From: Phytophthora quininea
Lineage: Eukaryota > Oomycota > Peronosporomycetes > Peronosporales > Peronosporaceae
DNA: 64,000 nucleotides
NCBI GenBank assembly: GCA_011947345.1
Contig: JAAVTG010000476.1
Location: 1-64,000 of the forward strand
Reading direction: 5' to 3'
Positions 1 to 10,827 of this stretch are shown here, piece after piece. Below the pieces are notes generated by a model. It did not search any database. It was not told where the DNA came from and was given only the letters and a program-made list of their open reading frames with translations. The stretch's first letter is position 1. The number at the start of each line of letters is the position of its first letter. A program made the position numbers and the translations under genes.

Positions 1-1157
1 TCCAGCACAGCGTTCACATCTCGACGGACACATTCTTCCGGACGGTACGGATGGCGCTCGTCGTCGTCGACGAAGTCAGCGACGATCAGTCCGTAGCTGC
101 TGTCGCACTCGCCATCCTTCTTGGCGCCGTTGTAGTACTGCGAGAACATGACGGTGTTGGACTCCATCTTGACGCGCTTGTGGGTCGTCGACACCAGTCG
201 ATTCTGTACGATGCCCTGGTCGTTGCCGCTATCGTCTTCCCGGATCGTGATGTGGCCAATCTTCTCCGAGACGCTGATCTCGATGTTGCAGAAGTAGAAG
301 ACGAGGAGGTCGAACACTTGCTTGACACTCTGTGCGTCTTCAAACTGCGTCACAGTGAAGCGTGTGGAGCAAAAGTCGCCGCTCTCAGCTTCGTAGCGGC
401 GTTCTTCCGCCATGGTATTGCACGGGTCCAGCTTCGGTCGTCGCATCTTCATAAAGCGTTGAGCTATCTCCATTTTCCTCGGCTGGCTTTTCCAACGTAT
501 ATCGACGCGATTCCTCGTCCGTCTTGAGGTAGATCGCGTCTTCCAACGGACTTCCCGACTGAATTGTCTGTAAAACAATTGCAAGCAACGTCAGGTACTC
601 CAAATCCTCAACAAAAATTTCAACCAACGTACACAGAGCGTGTACTCGGACATGATGGACGACAGTTGGCTGAAGGTTTGCTGTCTTCTCTGCACGCCTT
701 CTCGCAGCAACCTCACCGTCTCCACCTGCTTCTGCAGCAGCTCCTTCTCCTCGTCCAGCGGCGTCCTGGTCTTGCTCTTGAGCTCGTTGATCTTGGCCTG
801 CAGCTCGTCCATCTCCAGCAGTAGCCTCTGCTTCTCCTCCTTGCGGATCGTATGCGTGGCCTTCCTGTATTTCCTCTTCCTTTTGGGTTTCTCTCGCTTT
901 TCCTCTCTTGTATCTCTCTTCTTATTCTCACTGGTAGTGCATGTACTTGCAGCGCCTTTGGGCTCCATCAGCGCCACCCACGGCCGAGCGACGTCCACAT
1001 CGTTGCCGTTGGACGACGCAGACGACAGCGGCGACGAGGACGCGCTGGCAGAGTACGAGGGTCGAGGCAGAGACCTCAGTTGCTCCATGGCGTCGCCAGT
1101 CATTGCGCTGAGCCGGGCGGGGCGCTGGCCGTCCAGCCGAGCGAGATAATCGTCCAT
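1..1157 (-). CDS. Basic/coiled-coil plus START-like protein, copy A (3' end outside window)
   Basis: Member of an oomycete family present at least eight times in this window. The start at 1157 (MDDYLARL) is followed by a Ser-rich stretch, a basic block (KRKRKYRKATH), a Leu/Glu-rich coiled coil, then a GT..AG intron at 568-632 placed right after SEYTLC. The same intron position is used in copy B at 9378-9433. After the intron come the conserved START-like region (QSVKQVFDLLVFYF, then SEKIGHITIREDD) and the VADFVDDDERHPYRP motif, and the gene runs off the left edge. One single-base frame change lies at about 475-500. Function is not established: the basic/leucine region looks bZIP-like and the rest looks like a lipid-binding START fold. 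Some database entries appear to name such proteins 'M96 mating-specific family', which I could not check. Confidence 0.75.
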
Positions 1158-1249
1158 TGCCCTGGGTTGGTAAACAGTTTCTTGGTGATGACGGGCTCTT
1201 TTAGAAATAGAATGGATATATTGCTCATTTCTTGGGAACGGAGTGCCGA

Positions 1250-2243
1250 TGAACAATGATGGCTAAGCAGACGAAGAAAGATGAGCCGCCTGAGAAGAAG
1301 CGGAGGCATGATAAGGAGATCCCAGCTGCAGAGAGATCAGACCAAACAATGACATTTGAGCGACGCCTGCCGATGCAGTTCCCGTACAAGGCCGAACGAT
1401 TCTACGCCCGCGCATGCTACTCGGATTATTACGAGCACATCATGAGTTTGCTTTACTCTCCTAGCGATGATGAGCCCCGAAGGATATCGTCACGGTCACT
1501 GGGACTCCAGGTGGGTTAGCAGGTGAACCATTTATTATCCGGTGTGCTTGAGCTAACTGTTCTTGGCGCGTTGGCGGGCTTAGGCATCGGCAAGTCCATG
1601 TTCTTTGCGTATTTTTCGATCGCTATCGACGCGAGAAACGAGAAACGAGAAACGACCATTGTCACCGCCTCTTTCGTACGGAATGGTTCTTCGGCCAAGA
1701 TGACAGAAGTGGTTGTGTGGAAAGATGGGAAAGATGGCACTGCGCCGTACGGGGCAAAGGATAAAGAAAACGACATGTTCGATGCCATTCACAGCGCCCA
1801 TAAAGAGGCGGAAGGTGATAAGATCATTCATCTATTCGACGGGCCATCGACCACGACCCCACGCGAAGGTAAAGTGGTGTGCTTCACGAGTCCAAACAAG
1901 AATTGGTTCAATAGAGTTAGGAAGATCGAGGATGCCATGACGCTGATCATGCCCTTGTGGGATGTCAAGGAGCTGAAAGCAGCCGCAGAAGAATTGGACC
2001 TTACCATAGGAGACACCGTTATTGCTGATTTGGTCGAGGAACGCTACAACATCTTTGGTGGAGTTGCTCGCGAATGCCTGGCCAAAAGTGCGAAGTTTGT
2101 TGAAGTTCGCCAATGCGAGATTGAGAAACTCGTGAAGTCATTCTCTGACGTCGATTATGTGAAGAACATTATCCGGAAATCGGAGAACGAGACAACGTAC
2201 CACCGTATCTGCCACTTGGTCCCGAATCCGATGGATTGGACGA
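1250..2243 (+). repeat. Left arm of ~1 kb inverted repeat
   Basis: Nearly identical to the reverse complement of 5385-6369, differing at only a few bases, including the intron. Identity starts about six bases before the ATG and stops abruptly at the codons for NPM (about 2235); beyond that the two genes are only distantly similar. The arms are separated by about 3.1 kb. Confidence 0.9.
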
Positions 2244-3104
2244 AATACACGACCACATCGCCACGTTATGTGCGGAGGATGCTGGTGGAGGTGTTAGGTG
2301 ATCTCATGGACTCTCGCAGCCTTGATTTACTCCATTACTTAGAAACTTGCGGCGCTGCTTCTGCGTTTCGAGGAGCTCTATTTGAGGCAATGGTACACGA
2401 CAATGTGGTGCTCGGACTGGAAATGACAATGCAGAGTCTTGCGGGTTTTAGGGATGAAACACATCCTCTGCATTCTACATACAAACGCAGCTATTTCGGC
2501 GGCGACTTCTTCAAAGAAATACTCTCAAGTGGCGGCCCATACTATATCCCAACGGCAAAGAATTTCGCTGCGATCGACTCCTTCTATTACAGAACACATG
2601 TGCCTGGATTGTTCGGATCTAAGGTCAAATTGCTGATGCTTCAAATAGCGGTTTCGGAGACGCACCCTGTCAGCGGGGAAGGTCTCGCTGACATATTAAC
2701 GCGACTGGGATTACTCAACGTGGTGGAGAAGGACCCTACAAGAGCTGCTCTGATTTTTGTAGTTCCAGAGAAGAATGCTGCAAGTTTCAAACGCCGAGAA
2801 TTCAATTTGACATTCCCGCCGATGATGACAGCGTTAGGCGCTTGACTGGTATCGGCCAAGAAGAGAGAAAGCCCTAAACCGTGATGGTATTCACTCGATT
2901 AACGATCTTCAATTGGGGTTGGCCAGCGCTGATGATACTGTTCCAACTCCCAAAAACATTGTGGACGGGGTATCAACAGAATTTGCTCGCTCAAGACTCG
3001 GGAAATATGACGAGAAAAACGAAAAGTCGAATAAGGTTCGTTGTCAGCATTCCGCAATTCGTTTGGAGTTTCAAACTCCCAGAGTCCTGGCAGCAGCCGA
3101 ATGA
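1256..3104 (+). pseudogene. Crinkler-RHS-type NTPase/nuclease-like protein, copy 1 (frame-broken)
   Basis: P-loop NTPase of the Crinkler-RHS class (in oomycetes, host-directed effectors or transposon-derived nucleases). The protein starts MAKQTKKDEPPEKK with no LFLAK-type leader or signal peptide. Walker A is TGTPGIGKS, split by a 73-bp intron (1511-1583); Walker B is KIIHLFDGPS; the conserved LWDVKEL follows. The C-terminal half has restriction-nuclease-like landmarks: LFEAMVH, AIDSFYY, LLMLQIAVSETHP. A helix-hairpin-helix-like stretch (LTGIG, then RDGIHSINDLQ) follows. Compared with copy 2 one C is missing from a C-run at about 1474, ending exon 1 early. Two more one-base breaks lie near 2805 and 2865, so the listed end at 3104 is the end of the last matching frame. 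All the breaks sit in short homopolymers or are one-base shifts, so an assembly error is possible. Confidence 0.75.
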
Positions 3105-4121
3105 AGAAACGTTCTGAAGAAAGCTGTATGCTGATCATCACATTCAGCATAATTTGCTTTAATTTTCCACACGGTTACTCTTAAACGACTGAGGTTGCAT
3201 GGCCTCTCGGACATATAATCCAGCTTTTAATCAACTTAATACTCGGTCAATAATGTCTCCTCCGGGATTTCTCCCCTACGAGCAGATAGGCTGAGGTTGG
3301 AGCTCATTCAAAAACACACACAGGTCTTTCCCGGTGGGACGGACTTCCCGCTAGATAGCTACTTGCTGTTGTTGTTCACAAGTCATTCGCAAGTGCAGTC
3401 AAACCAAACATGAACGTGACACACACAGTGTAACCGCTTGAAACAGTGGAGGCTTCGCCCAACGTGCGAGCTGCCTGCACTCCCGTTGCTACCTGTGCTG
3501 ACGGTGTCGTTGCGACTTCGCTGCGTCTCGGCAGACGCACTTGATGTTATCGCTTCCACTCTGCATTGCCGAAAGGCACAAATGCGCTTTGGTGACTTGG
3601 AACGCAGCAGCTTGCAGTGGTGACAGAAAATAGTGCCGGCGAGTAGCAGAGGTAAACAGTAGGTTGCATCCAGTGTAGGCCTTCCGTGATTTATTGGGAA
3701 CCCAATTTTTGTTGCACATCATTCCCCGCCTCGAAATCTGCTCAAATGGACATACACCGTAGTACATCACCAATAGCCCCGCAAAGTCACCAAAGTGAAA
3801 AGCTGCGTTGGCTCGGACGCTGACCGACAACAGTGATGCTGTGTAGCTTGATGTGCTTCACCTTCACCGGTCGATAGAGACTGGGCACTCGTCAATCTCC
3901 AAGGGCAGGGTGACATGAACACCGGCATTCAGGTTGTCCTTGGTGCACGCCAAGGACTCGAGATAGCGCTTCCGACTAACTGCAGGCTTGATGTCCAGGT
4001 ACTCGTGCGGCTTTTGTGGGTGTTCTCCAGCATGACGTCCACCGCGTAGCCAAACCACGTGACGAAGCCCGGGCGAAGATATCTCTGTGTTACCAAGCAG
4101 ACGAGAGCTGCAATCTCAATT
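3105..4121. other. Spacer between the two convergent Crinkler-RHS genes
   Basis: No reading frame here resembles a family I recognise. Short open stretches exist on both strands (for example 3489-3830 minus), but they lack recognisable motifs and look like chance. Confidence 0.5.
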
Positions 4122-6363
4122 TTACATAACAGTGAGCAGGTTTGGAAGAATGGTATCACCATAACGATTGACCTCCGAAGACTGGAATGCAGGGAAGGCG
4201 ACAGTATTGTGGCCCCCATCGATCGGCCTGTGGGGATACATTGCGCTACGACTTCCCGTACCTTGCACTAAATCAGTGGTCGTTGGCACAGCGCCATTTA
4301 CGTCTAGTGGAATTCGTACCGGGGCCGGGCGGTCTGCATGAAGTATGAAATGGGCACACTGACGGCGCAATCTGAATGCCGCTCGAATTCTGGAAATCGC
4401 GAACCTCACTGCACCAATCATCTCAACAAAAGCTGCGTTTATTCTGTTCCCAACCCACAAGATATTGAGTCGTGGTTGTTTCCCAACACGGAGCGCATTT
4501 CCAACACGTACCAATGCCGTCGAACATCTTCTCGACCAAGCACGCCGCACTAGCAAGAATTGCTCACTGATGCCAAGTCCGCTCCCCACGTGCTGGGGAA
4601 TGGAGTTCAGCATTTTCTTTACCCAAGACTCCTTCTTCTTGTCGTGCTCAGTGAGTAGTGACCCGAGCAATTGCAACGACATCTCATTGTTTGAATTTGT
4701 CACCATCGTTGAATCGACCAGAGCGTTTCGTAAATCTTCAATTGTAAGTATTCCTGCAGCGGTCAGCGAGCTCTTCTCGACGCCTGTAATACCTCTCAAA
4801 GTGCCCACATCATCCTTGTCGCTTGCAACATCAAACATAATATCTTGGCGCTTAAAACGTTTGGCAAGTTCCTTCGGAGCTGCAAAAATGATCATTATCT
4901 GTTCAGGGTACGTCTTCGCCATTTCCAACATACCCAGCCTCCCCAGAATGTGCAAAATGTCGTCTCCATTCAACGGATACGTCTCGGCCGCCGAAATTCC
5001 AAACAACAGCAACTTTGCCTTGCCTTTGAAGTAAAGAGAGTCGATCGACAAGACGTTCTTTACATTGGGGACGTAGCATGGGCCGTCACTTGACAACATC
5101 GACATGGAGAAATCACTACCAAAGAAGCAAAAGTGCTCAGATGGAGCGATAACAACTTGGAAGGTCCTGCTGCCAGAAAGCTCGTGAGTTTCAAACACAA
5201 CACCGGAAATCAGCGCGTTGTGCACTTTCGTTTTAAAGAGTGCACTTTGGAAGCAAGCAGCGGCACTGCAACTCTCTAAGTACTTGATTACAGCACTCCT
5301 TTCGCCAGTAAAGTGAGTGACCACGACCTCGACCAACAGTCCCAGAATATAAATGGATGACGTGGTCGTATGTTTCTCCCAAGCCATCGGATTCGGGACC
5401 AAATGGCAGATACGGTGGTACGTTGTCTCGTTCTCCGATTTCCGGATAATGTTCTTCACATAATCGACGTCAGAGAATGACTTCACGAGTTTCTCAATCT
5501 CGCATTGGCGAACTTCAACAAACTTCGCACTTTTGGCCAGGCATTCGCGAGCAACTCCACCAAAGATGTTGTAGCGTTCCTCGACCAAATCAGCAATAAC
5601 GGTGTCTCCTATGGTAAGGTCCAATTCTTCTGCGGCTGCTTTCAGCTCCTTGACATCCCACAAGGGCATGATCAGCGTCATGGCATCCTCGATCTTCCTA
5701 ACTCTATTGAACCAATTCTTGTTTGGACTCGTGAAGCACACCACTTTACCTTCGCGTGGGGTCGTGGTCGATGGCCCGTCGAATAGATGAATGATCTTAT
5801 CACCTTCCGCCTCTTTATGGGCGCTGTGAATGGCATCGAACATGTCGTTTTCTTTATCCTTTGCCCCGTACGGCGCAGTGCCATCTTTCCCATCTTTCCA
5901 CACAACCACTTCTGTCATCTTGGCCGAAGAACCATTCCGTACGAAAGAGGCGGTGACAATGGTCGTTTCTCGTTTCTCGTTTCTCGCGTCGATAGCGATC
6001 GAAAAATACGCAAAGAACATGGACTTGCCGATGCCTAAGCCCGCCAACGCGCCAAGAACAGTTAGCTCAAGCACACCGGATAATAAATGGTTCACCTGCT
6101 AACCCACCTGGAGTCCCAGTGACCGTGACGATATCCTTCGGGGGCTCATCATCGCTAGGAGAGTAAAGCAAACTCATGATGTGCTCGTAATAATCCGAGT
6201 AGCATGCGCGGGCGTAGAATCGTTCGGCCTTGTACGGGAACTGCATCGGCAGGCGTCGCTCAAATGTCATTGTTTGGTCTGATCTCTCTGCAGTTGGGAT
6301 CTCCTTATCATACCTCGGCTTCTTCTCAGGCGGCTCATCTTTCTTCGTCTGCTTAGCCATCAT
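4122..6363 (-). CDS. Crinkler-RHS-type NTPase protein, copy 2 (spliced, full frame)
   Basis: The intact partner of copy 1. Exon 1 is 6363-6108, the intron 6107-6035 (73 bp, GT..AG) and exon 2 6034-4122, giving about 722 residues in one frame. Splicing creates the Walker A loop TGTPGIGKS, because the intron falls inside the glycine codon. The NTPase half is nearly identical to copy 1. The second half has diverged, and the positions aligned with the presumed nuclease residues are altered: LFKTKVH instead of LFEAMVH, LLLFGISAAETYP instead of LLMLQIAVSETHP, while SIDSLYF keeps its Asp. A helix-hairpin-helix-like motif (LRGITGVEKSS then GILTIEDLR) follows. About the last 50 codons read through DNA that, on the other strand, encodes a bZIP C-terminal fragment, so the natural C-terminus may be different. 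No signal peptide. Confidence 0.75.
4140..4271 (+). pseudogene. bZIP-family C-terminal fragment
   Basis: Encodes ITITIDLRRLECREGDS followed by IHCATTSRTLH, clearly similar to the fragment at 14583-15150 (TITIDLKRLECGEDDS). This is the region following the zipper in many Phytophthora bZIP proteins, as I recall them. It lies antisense to the end of Crinkler-RHS copy 2. No complete gene surrounds it. Confidence 0.5.
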
Positions 6364-6369
6364 TGTTCT
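5385..6369 (-). repeat. Right arm of ~1 kb inverted repeat
   Basis: Reverse-complement partner of 1250-2243. It covers the start codon, exon 1, the intron and the NTPase half of exon 2. The abrupt end inside the coding sequence suggests gene conversion or a partial duplication. Confidence 0.9.
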
Positions 6370-6980
6370 CCGGTGGTGCTGGAAAGTGCCCTTTTGAAGA
6401 AAATGTTTTTTTTGCAAATGGTCACCACGAATGTGCCCGCTTGGAAAGCTTGCCATTCCTCCCTGCTGGTGGAATAAACGGCAAAGATGGTTGACTCGTG
6501 CTGACGAGCGCAAGCCGCTCGAATTTCTCGGTTGATCCGGGCAACGGCCATGCCGCTTCGCCGATCTTGCAGCGGGTATTATCGTGTGTCCATTCTTGAC
6601 TTGACGGCAACGGAGAGTGTGAGCTCCAACATCACCTTTCCCAGTCTCCCTCTCACATCTACTCGTGAAATTCCTTCACGCGAATCGAGCAACTAGGGAT
6701 GGTTTTGGATGACTTCTGAATAATGCAGAAGTCTTTGGGAAAACGTCCAAAATTCCGTCTGAAAGTGACTTAAACTGCCAGAGAGAATAAACTATGACAT
6801 GAGCTCACATCTCTCATCGCCGCTCTCTTGACCACCGTTCAGGCTGCGGCTTCGACTGCATCGGCCGACTCGTGTACTGCGCCGCCATCGAAAGGCGCAC
6901 AACAGCCCGTAAATTGCTTCAAAATGTGTTATCTCGGACGAGCTCGGTTATGTATAGAAGTTTTCGTCGATGCGGCGCGG
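6364..6980. other. Upstream region of Crinkler-RHS copy 2
   Basis: No coding sequence recognised. It presumably contains the promoter of the minus-strand gene starting at 6363; I see no clear motif. Confidence 0.4.
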
Positions 6981-6989
6981 TTTCACGAT

Positions 6990-8897
6990 AGCGGTCTCGA
7001 AAATGCTCGTAGTCAGGGCCTAAAAACAATTTTTGAGCAACTCCTGACTATTTAGCACTCTCTTCATGCAGTTGTGCGAGGAGTACCAGCGTGTTGGCAC
7101 CGGCAGCACAAGATTTCGTGCCCTCAAACCGACACCGCGCAAGCCTTGCTGCAAAGTCTTGAATTCGTCCAGCAATGCCAAAAGGTCTCTAACAAATCGT
7201 GTAACAGCGACCGCTCTTGAATGGACCGCTTTGATCGCAGGAAATTTGCAAACACCCTGCACGAGTAGATGCAGTACATGAGCAGAACAACCACCACGGA
7301 TCACACTCGAGCGTCTGGCTTGTATACTAGTCGTTGCGCTCGTCACATTGCCGGCATTGTCAGTCATAATCGCGATGACTTGAGCTATTGTCTTGCATTC
7401 AATCTGCACGATCACTTTCTCGATTTCGTCAGCAATATATGTTGCAGTGTGCCGTTTCGACCCTGTAGACTGCGACGTGGTACGAACACTGGATGGGGTT
7501 CCAAAGTCACTGTTGTTCCTAACGTCGTGCATGTTGCAGAGGAAAAACTACTACAGCGCAGAAGCAGGTTAGTCAGGCAAACAGCCTCACAAGGAGTAGA
7601 GAGACTGGGTCTGGAGCAGCTACTTCCAGAGTGAGCTCGGCGGCTCAGTGTAGCGAGGCGCACTGCGCCTCCTCCTCGACTGCACCCTCGCAACCTGTTT
7701 TTATCTATTGCTGCTTAACGTCTAACTGCTTCTTGTCCACAGTTTCCTGATGACAGCGTCCTGATCGCGTCCGTTGCCCAGACGCGATTGTGCTCTGGCT
7801 GCAACCTCATTGGCACCGTCGCAGGCAGCCCTTGGATCTCTCTGTGCGCGCGTGTGCTCAGCACACTGCACACTACTGCAACTATACATCACATAGACCA
7901 TGATGACCAAGAAACGGAGGCGACCACCATGAAGTTGATGATGCTGGAGCTATTGGTATCTGTCCATCCGTTCGTGACGAGGGAGACGTACTTTTGCTGA
8001 TTAATCAATTTCACGACGTAGCTCTGGTGTAGTTGATCACGTACCCGTTTCAGCAACTCTTCGCCGAGTTTGTGACGAGAGGGAGTTTCATATTTGGGGC
8101 CAACATGGCAACAAACTCACGGAAATTTTGGGCCTCCACGAGAATAAACGGCATAGCGCAGACAAAAACACTTTCGCCAGTGCCATTTCAAATGCGTCCT
8201 GGCTCAAGTTGCTGGGTGGGAGGCGAGTATTGGGGTCAGGGGCATACTGTGGTAAAGAACTTGGTTGCAGCTCCGCTTGTACTGCTCTGGGAACATTTGG
8301 ACACTCACTAGCGTTTGTTAAATTCTTTAACAGGTTACCACTGGGCTTTTCGTTTTTCTTTAGCACCCCGCAGTATTGACAGCACCCATGCTTCTTTTCG
8401 CCTTCCCGTTCCTCGTGATAGTGCCGCCAAATACTGTCACGAGGGCGTCCAATCCGCACAGGTGCCCTGAGTCGTGTATGAGAAACTGGAGATCGAGGTG
8501 GCCGTGTTGGCGGCGATGAAGCTTGCTGCGGCAAGAACATCACCTGTCTTGTTGCTGTGGACGAACGTGGTGGACGCTCAGGAGTGTCAGCGTAGGAAGC
8601 TCCAGCTCGATAAGGACTATAACGGGGAGAGCGACGCCGTGCGGAACCACGTGACGATCTGACTGAAGCCGGAGTTGTTAATTGGGAGCCAGACGGCATA
8701 CGAGCAGGGGTGTCTACAGCACACGGTGTGTGGAACGGAGAAGCTGGAGCAATCGCTGATGCCGTAGCGTCTCCTTCAATCCCAACGACGATCTTCTTCA
8801 ATGGCGATCTTCTCCAATGCGATTGTATACTCAACATCACTTTGGACGTTTTAGACACTTCAAAACTGTTCAAAAGAATATTGAACGTTTTAGACAT
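6990..8897 (-). mobile_element. hAT-superfamily transposase, degenerate
   Basis: Read on the minus strand in several broken frames. From 8530 down there is a BED-type zinc finger context (GRPRDSIWRHY, KHGCCQYCG, ECPNVPRAV). Next comes a stretch typical of hAT/DUF659 proteins (LINQQKYVSLVTNGWTD, SSSIINFMVVAS). After an interruption at 7533-7891 follow TGSKRHTATYIADEI, IMTDNAGNVTSA, CSAHVLHLLV and PVPTRWYSS, which are hAT catalytic-domain motifs. Several frame breaks and a missing C-terminal dimerisation region mark it as dead. Terminal inverted repeats were not found. Confidence 0.7.
7533..7891. repeat. ~359-bp insertion inside the hAT gene (solo-LTR candidate)
   Basis: Removing this stretch, with one of the CAT triplets flanking it at 7530-7532 and 7892-7894, rejoins the hAT reading frame (the minus-strand Met codon before HDVRNN). 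The insert contains no open frame. It has an LTR-like look: TG near one end, CA near the other, and a GAGTGAGCTC...GGCTCAGT motif resembling the copia LTR at 39130. Target duplication longer than 3 bp is not evident, so the identification is tentative. Confidence 0.35.
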
Positions 8898-8919
8898 TCT
8901 TTACTGTCCAATCCAAAAC

Positions 8920-10223
8920 ATGGTTCAGGAAATGCGCGGCGACCGCTACTACTCGTCGCTGTTGCGGGGTCCTCGAGCGTTGGAACGGCCGCTAACGGAG
9001 CACGAACATGGGTCTGCACACACCCTACTGTCTCTTAAAGAGACACCGCCCGCAGGGAGGCAGGAGAAGCGACCGAAGCGCAAGTACAGGAAGGCCACAC
9101 ACACTCTACGCAAGGTAGGAATAAGTTTTAGTGTGAATTATATATTTTTACTCAAATTATTGTGTCGTAGGAGGAGAAGCAGAAGCTGTTGACCGAGTTA
9201 AATGGATTAAAAGCTCGAATGGACGAGTTGAAGCGACAAGCGCTGGCGTCTTTCGGGACACCTGGTCAGAACGACAAGGAGAGGGTCATCGCCAGTAAAG
9301 TACTGAGAGAAGCAGTCCAAAATCACCAGTTGGAGTTCGCCAACATTCAAGGCATCATGTCTGAGTACGCACTCTGCGTAAGTATTTTCTTTCGTTTAGT
9401 AAGCTATTTTTTTCTAACGATATTTTGCTGCAGACGATTGAGTCGGGGAGTCCTCTTCAAAGACACATTCATTTAAGTAGAGAGGAGCAATCCCGACAGG
9501 AGGCTCTACTGGCCATGAAGCCTGTGAAATTGGCCGACGCCACTAACTTTTACGACAGCGACGGCCCAATATTGATCCTTGCAAGCCCATGTGTGAAGAC
9601 CATCGCTACGAGTTATCCAACGGCGACTTTTGCTCCACGAGGTTTACGACCATCCAATTCCATGGCGTCGGGAGTGTCAAGCAGGTGTTTGATATGCTGG
9701 TAGAATACTTTTGCAACATTGAGATTAGTATCTCGGAGAAACTCGGCCACATTACGATCCGCGAAGACGACGACAGTTTGGTCAAGGGGTGACGCAGAAC
9801 CGACTGGTGTCGACGACGATTAATGGCTTGCTTATGGAGTCCAATACGGTGCTGTTCTCACACTTTTACGAGGCGGATAGCGAGCCAGGCCATGAACGAG
9901 GTAGAGGACTGATCGTTGCTGACTTTGTGAATGAGGACGACCGCCATCCGTACAGACCAAACGAACGTATTCGAAGAGATATTAACGCCATTCTAGAGCT
10001 GACGTCGTATACTCGCAAAATGCCAGCAATTGGAGGTCAGTTAGGACCTACCCAGACGCAGGATGAGAGTGTCGTGGTACTGACGAGGTGGGTCTTCTCT
10101 CAACTGCATCGACCCACTTTCCCCGTGTCAACCGACAATTGGGAGGAGATGCGAGACAACATGGATCGATGGGGAGAAACCATGCACCGCACAATGGTGG
10201 AAAGTCTGACGCCGATGGGCTAA
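8920..10223 (+). CDS. Basic/coiled-coil plus START-like protein, copy B (frame-broken)
   Basis: Closest to copy A. The start is taken at 8920 (MVQEMRGDRYY). Exon 1 ends in KRKYRKATHTLRK; intron 9115-9170 (56 bp) is absent from copy A at the same point; exon 2 holds the coiled coil (EEKQKLLTEL) and ends SEYALC; intron 9378-9433 (56 bp) is shared with copy A. Exon 3 encodes the START-like region (SVKQVFDMLVEYF, SEKLGHITIREDD) and VADFVNEDDRHPYRP. One frame break lies at about 9550-9570. A second lies in the G-run at 9786-9789, where one base is missing, so a TGA interrupts what copy A reads through. Role unknown; see copy A. Confidence 0.75.
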
Positions 10224-10827
10224 GTCAGATCGAGCTGGCCTCCAACCACTGGTAAATTATCTACTGGATATGGGGCACAACAACGCGCCAGCCGCATATT
10301 GCGCTGTACATCCACGCAGCTAGGTCGCTGCAGGTACAAATACTGTATTTGACGAGTGGTTACGTCGAACCGGCGTTGTCCTTTTGCTGTGAACACACAT
10401 TTTTCAACGCTTTATCACCGCTCATTTCATTGCAAACGTGCGGTAGTGTGACAGCACTGCAAAGCTGCAAAACGTTTCAGGCTTCGATCGCTCGTGTGGA
10501 CGAAACGACATCCAGCTCTCAAGTCCCCAAGACAAACCATGAATACATCGCGTGGGAGCAACAACAAATTCCCCAATGTTTCCCTTGGCACGAATCGATA
10601 CCATGTCAGATAGGCGTGGAGATTTTGCCGTCCTCGCCAACGTTGTTCACTGGATCTAATTATCTTTGCAATGACATTTTCATATGCTGCAGAGCGCCTA
10701 AACTTCAGGCTGAATGTGGATTGGTGCTCCAAAAAATTCCAGAATGCTTTTTTTTCTGAGGCGTAAAATGTTTGGCAAGAAGCTAATCAATGAAGTCCCC
10801 ATTCCTAAAGCACGCACTCGAGCCATT
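10224..10827. other. Intergenic, nothing recognised
   Basis: Open frames exist on both strands (10349-10759 plus, 10427-10732 minus), but neither has motifs I recognise and the two overlap. Confidence 0.4.

Noticed and set aside
38..527. Plus-strand frame of 158 codons near the left edge
   Set aside because: It is the antisense of START-like copy A, whose minus-strand frame matches the family throughout.
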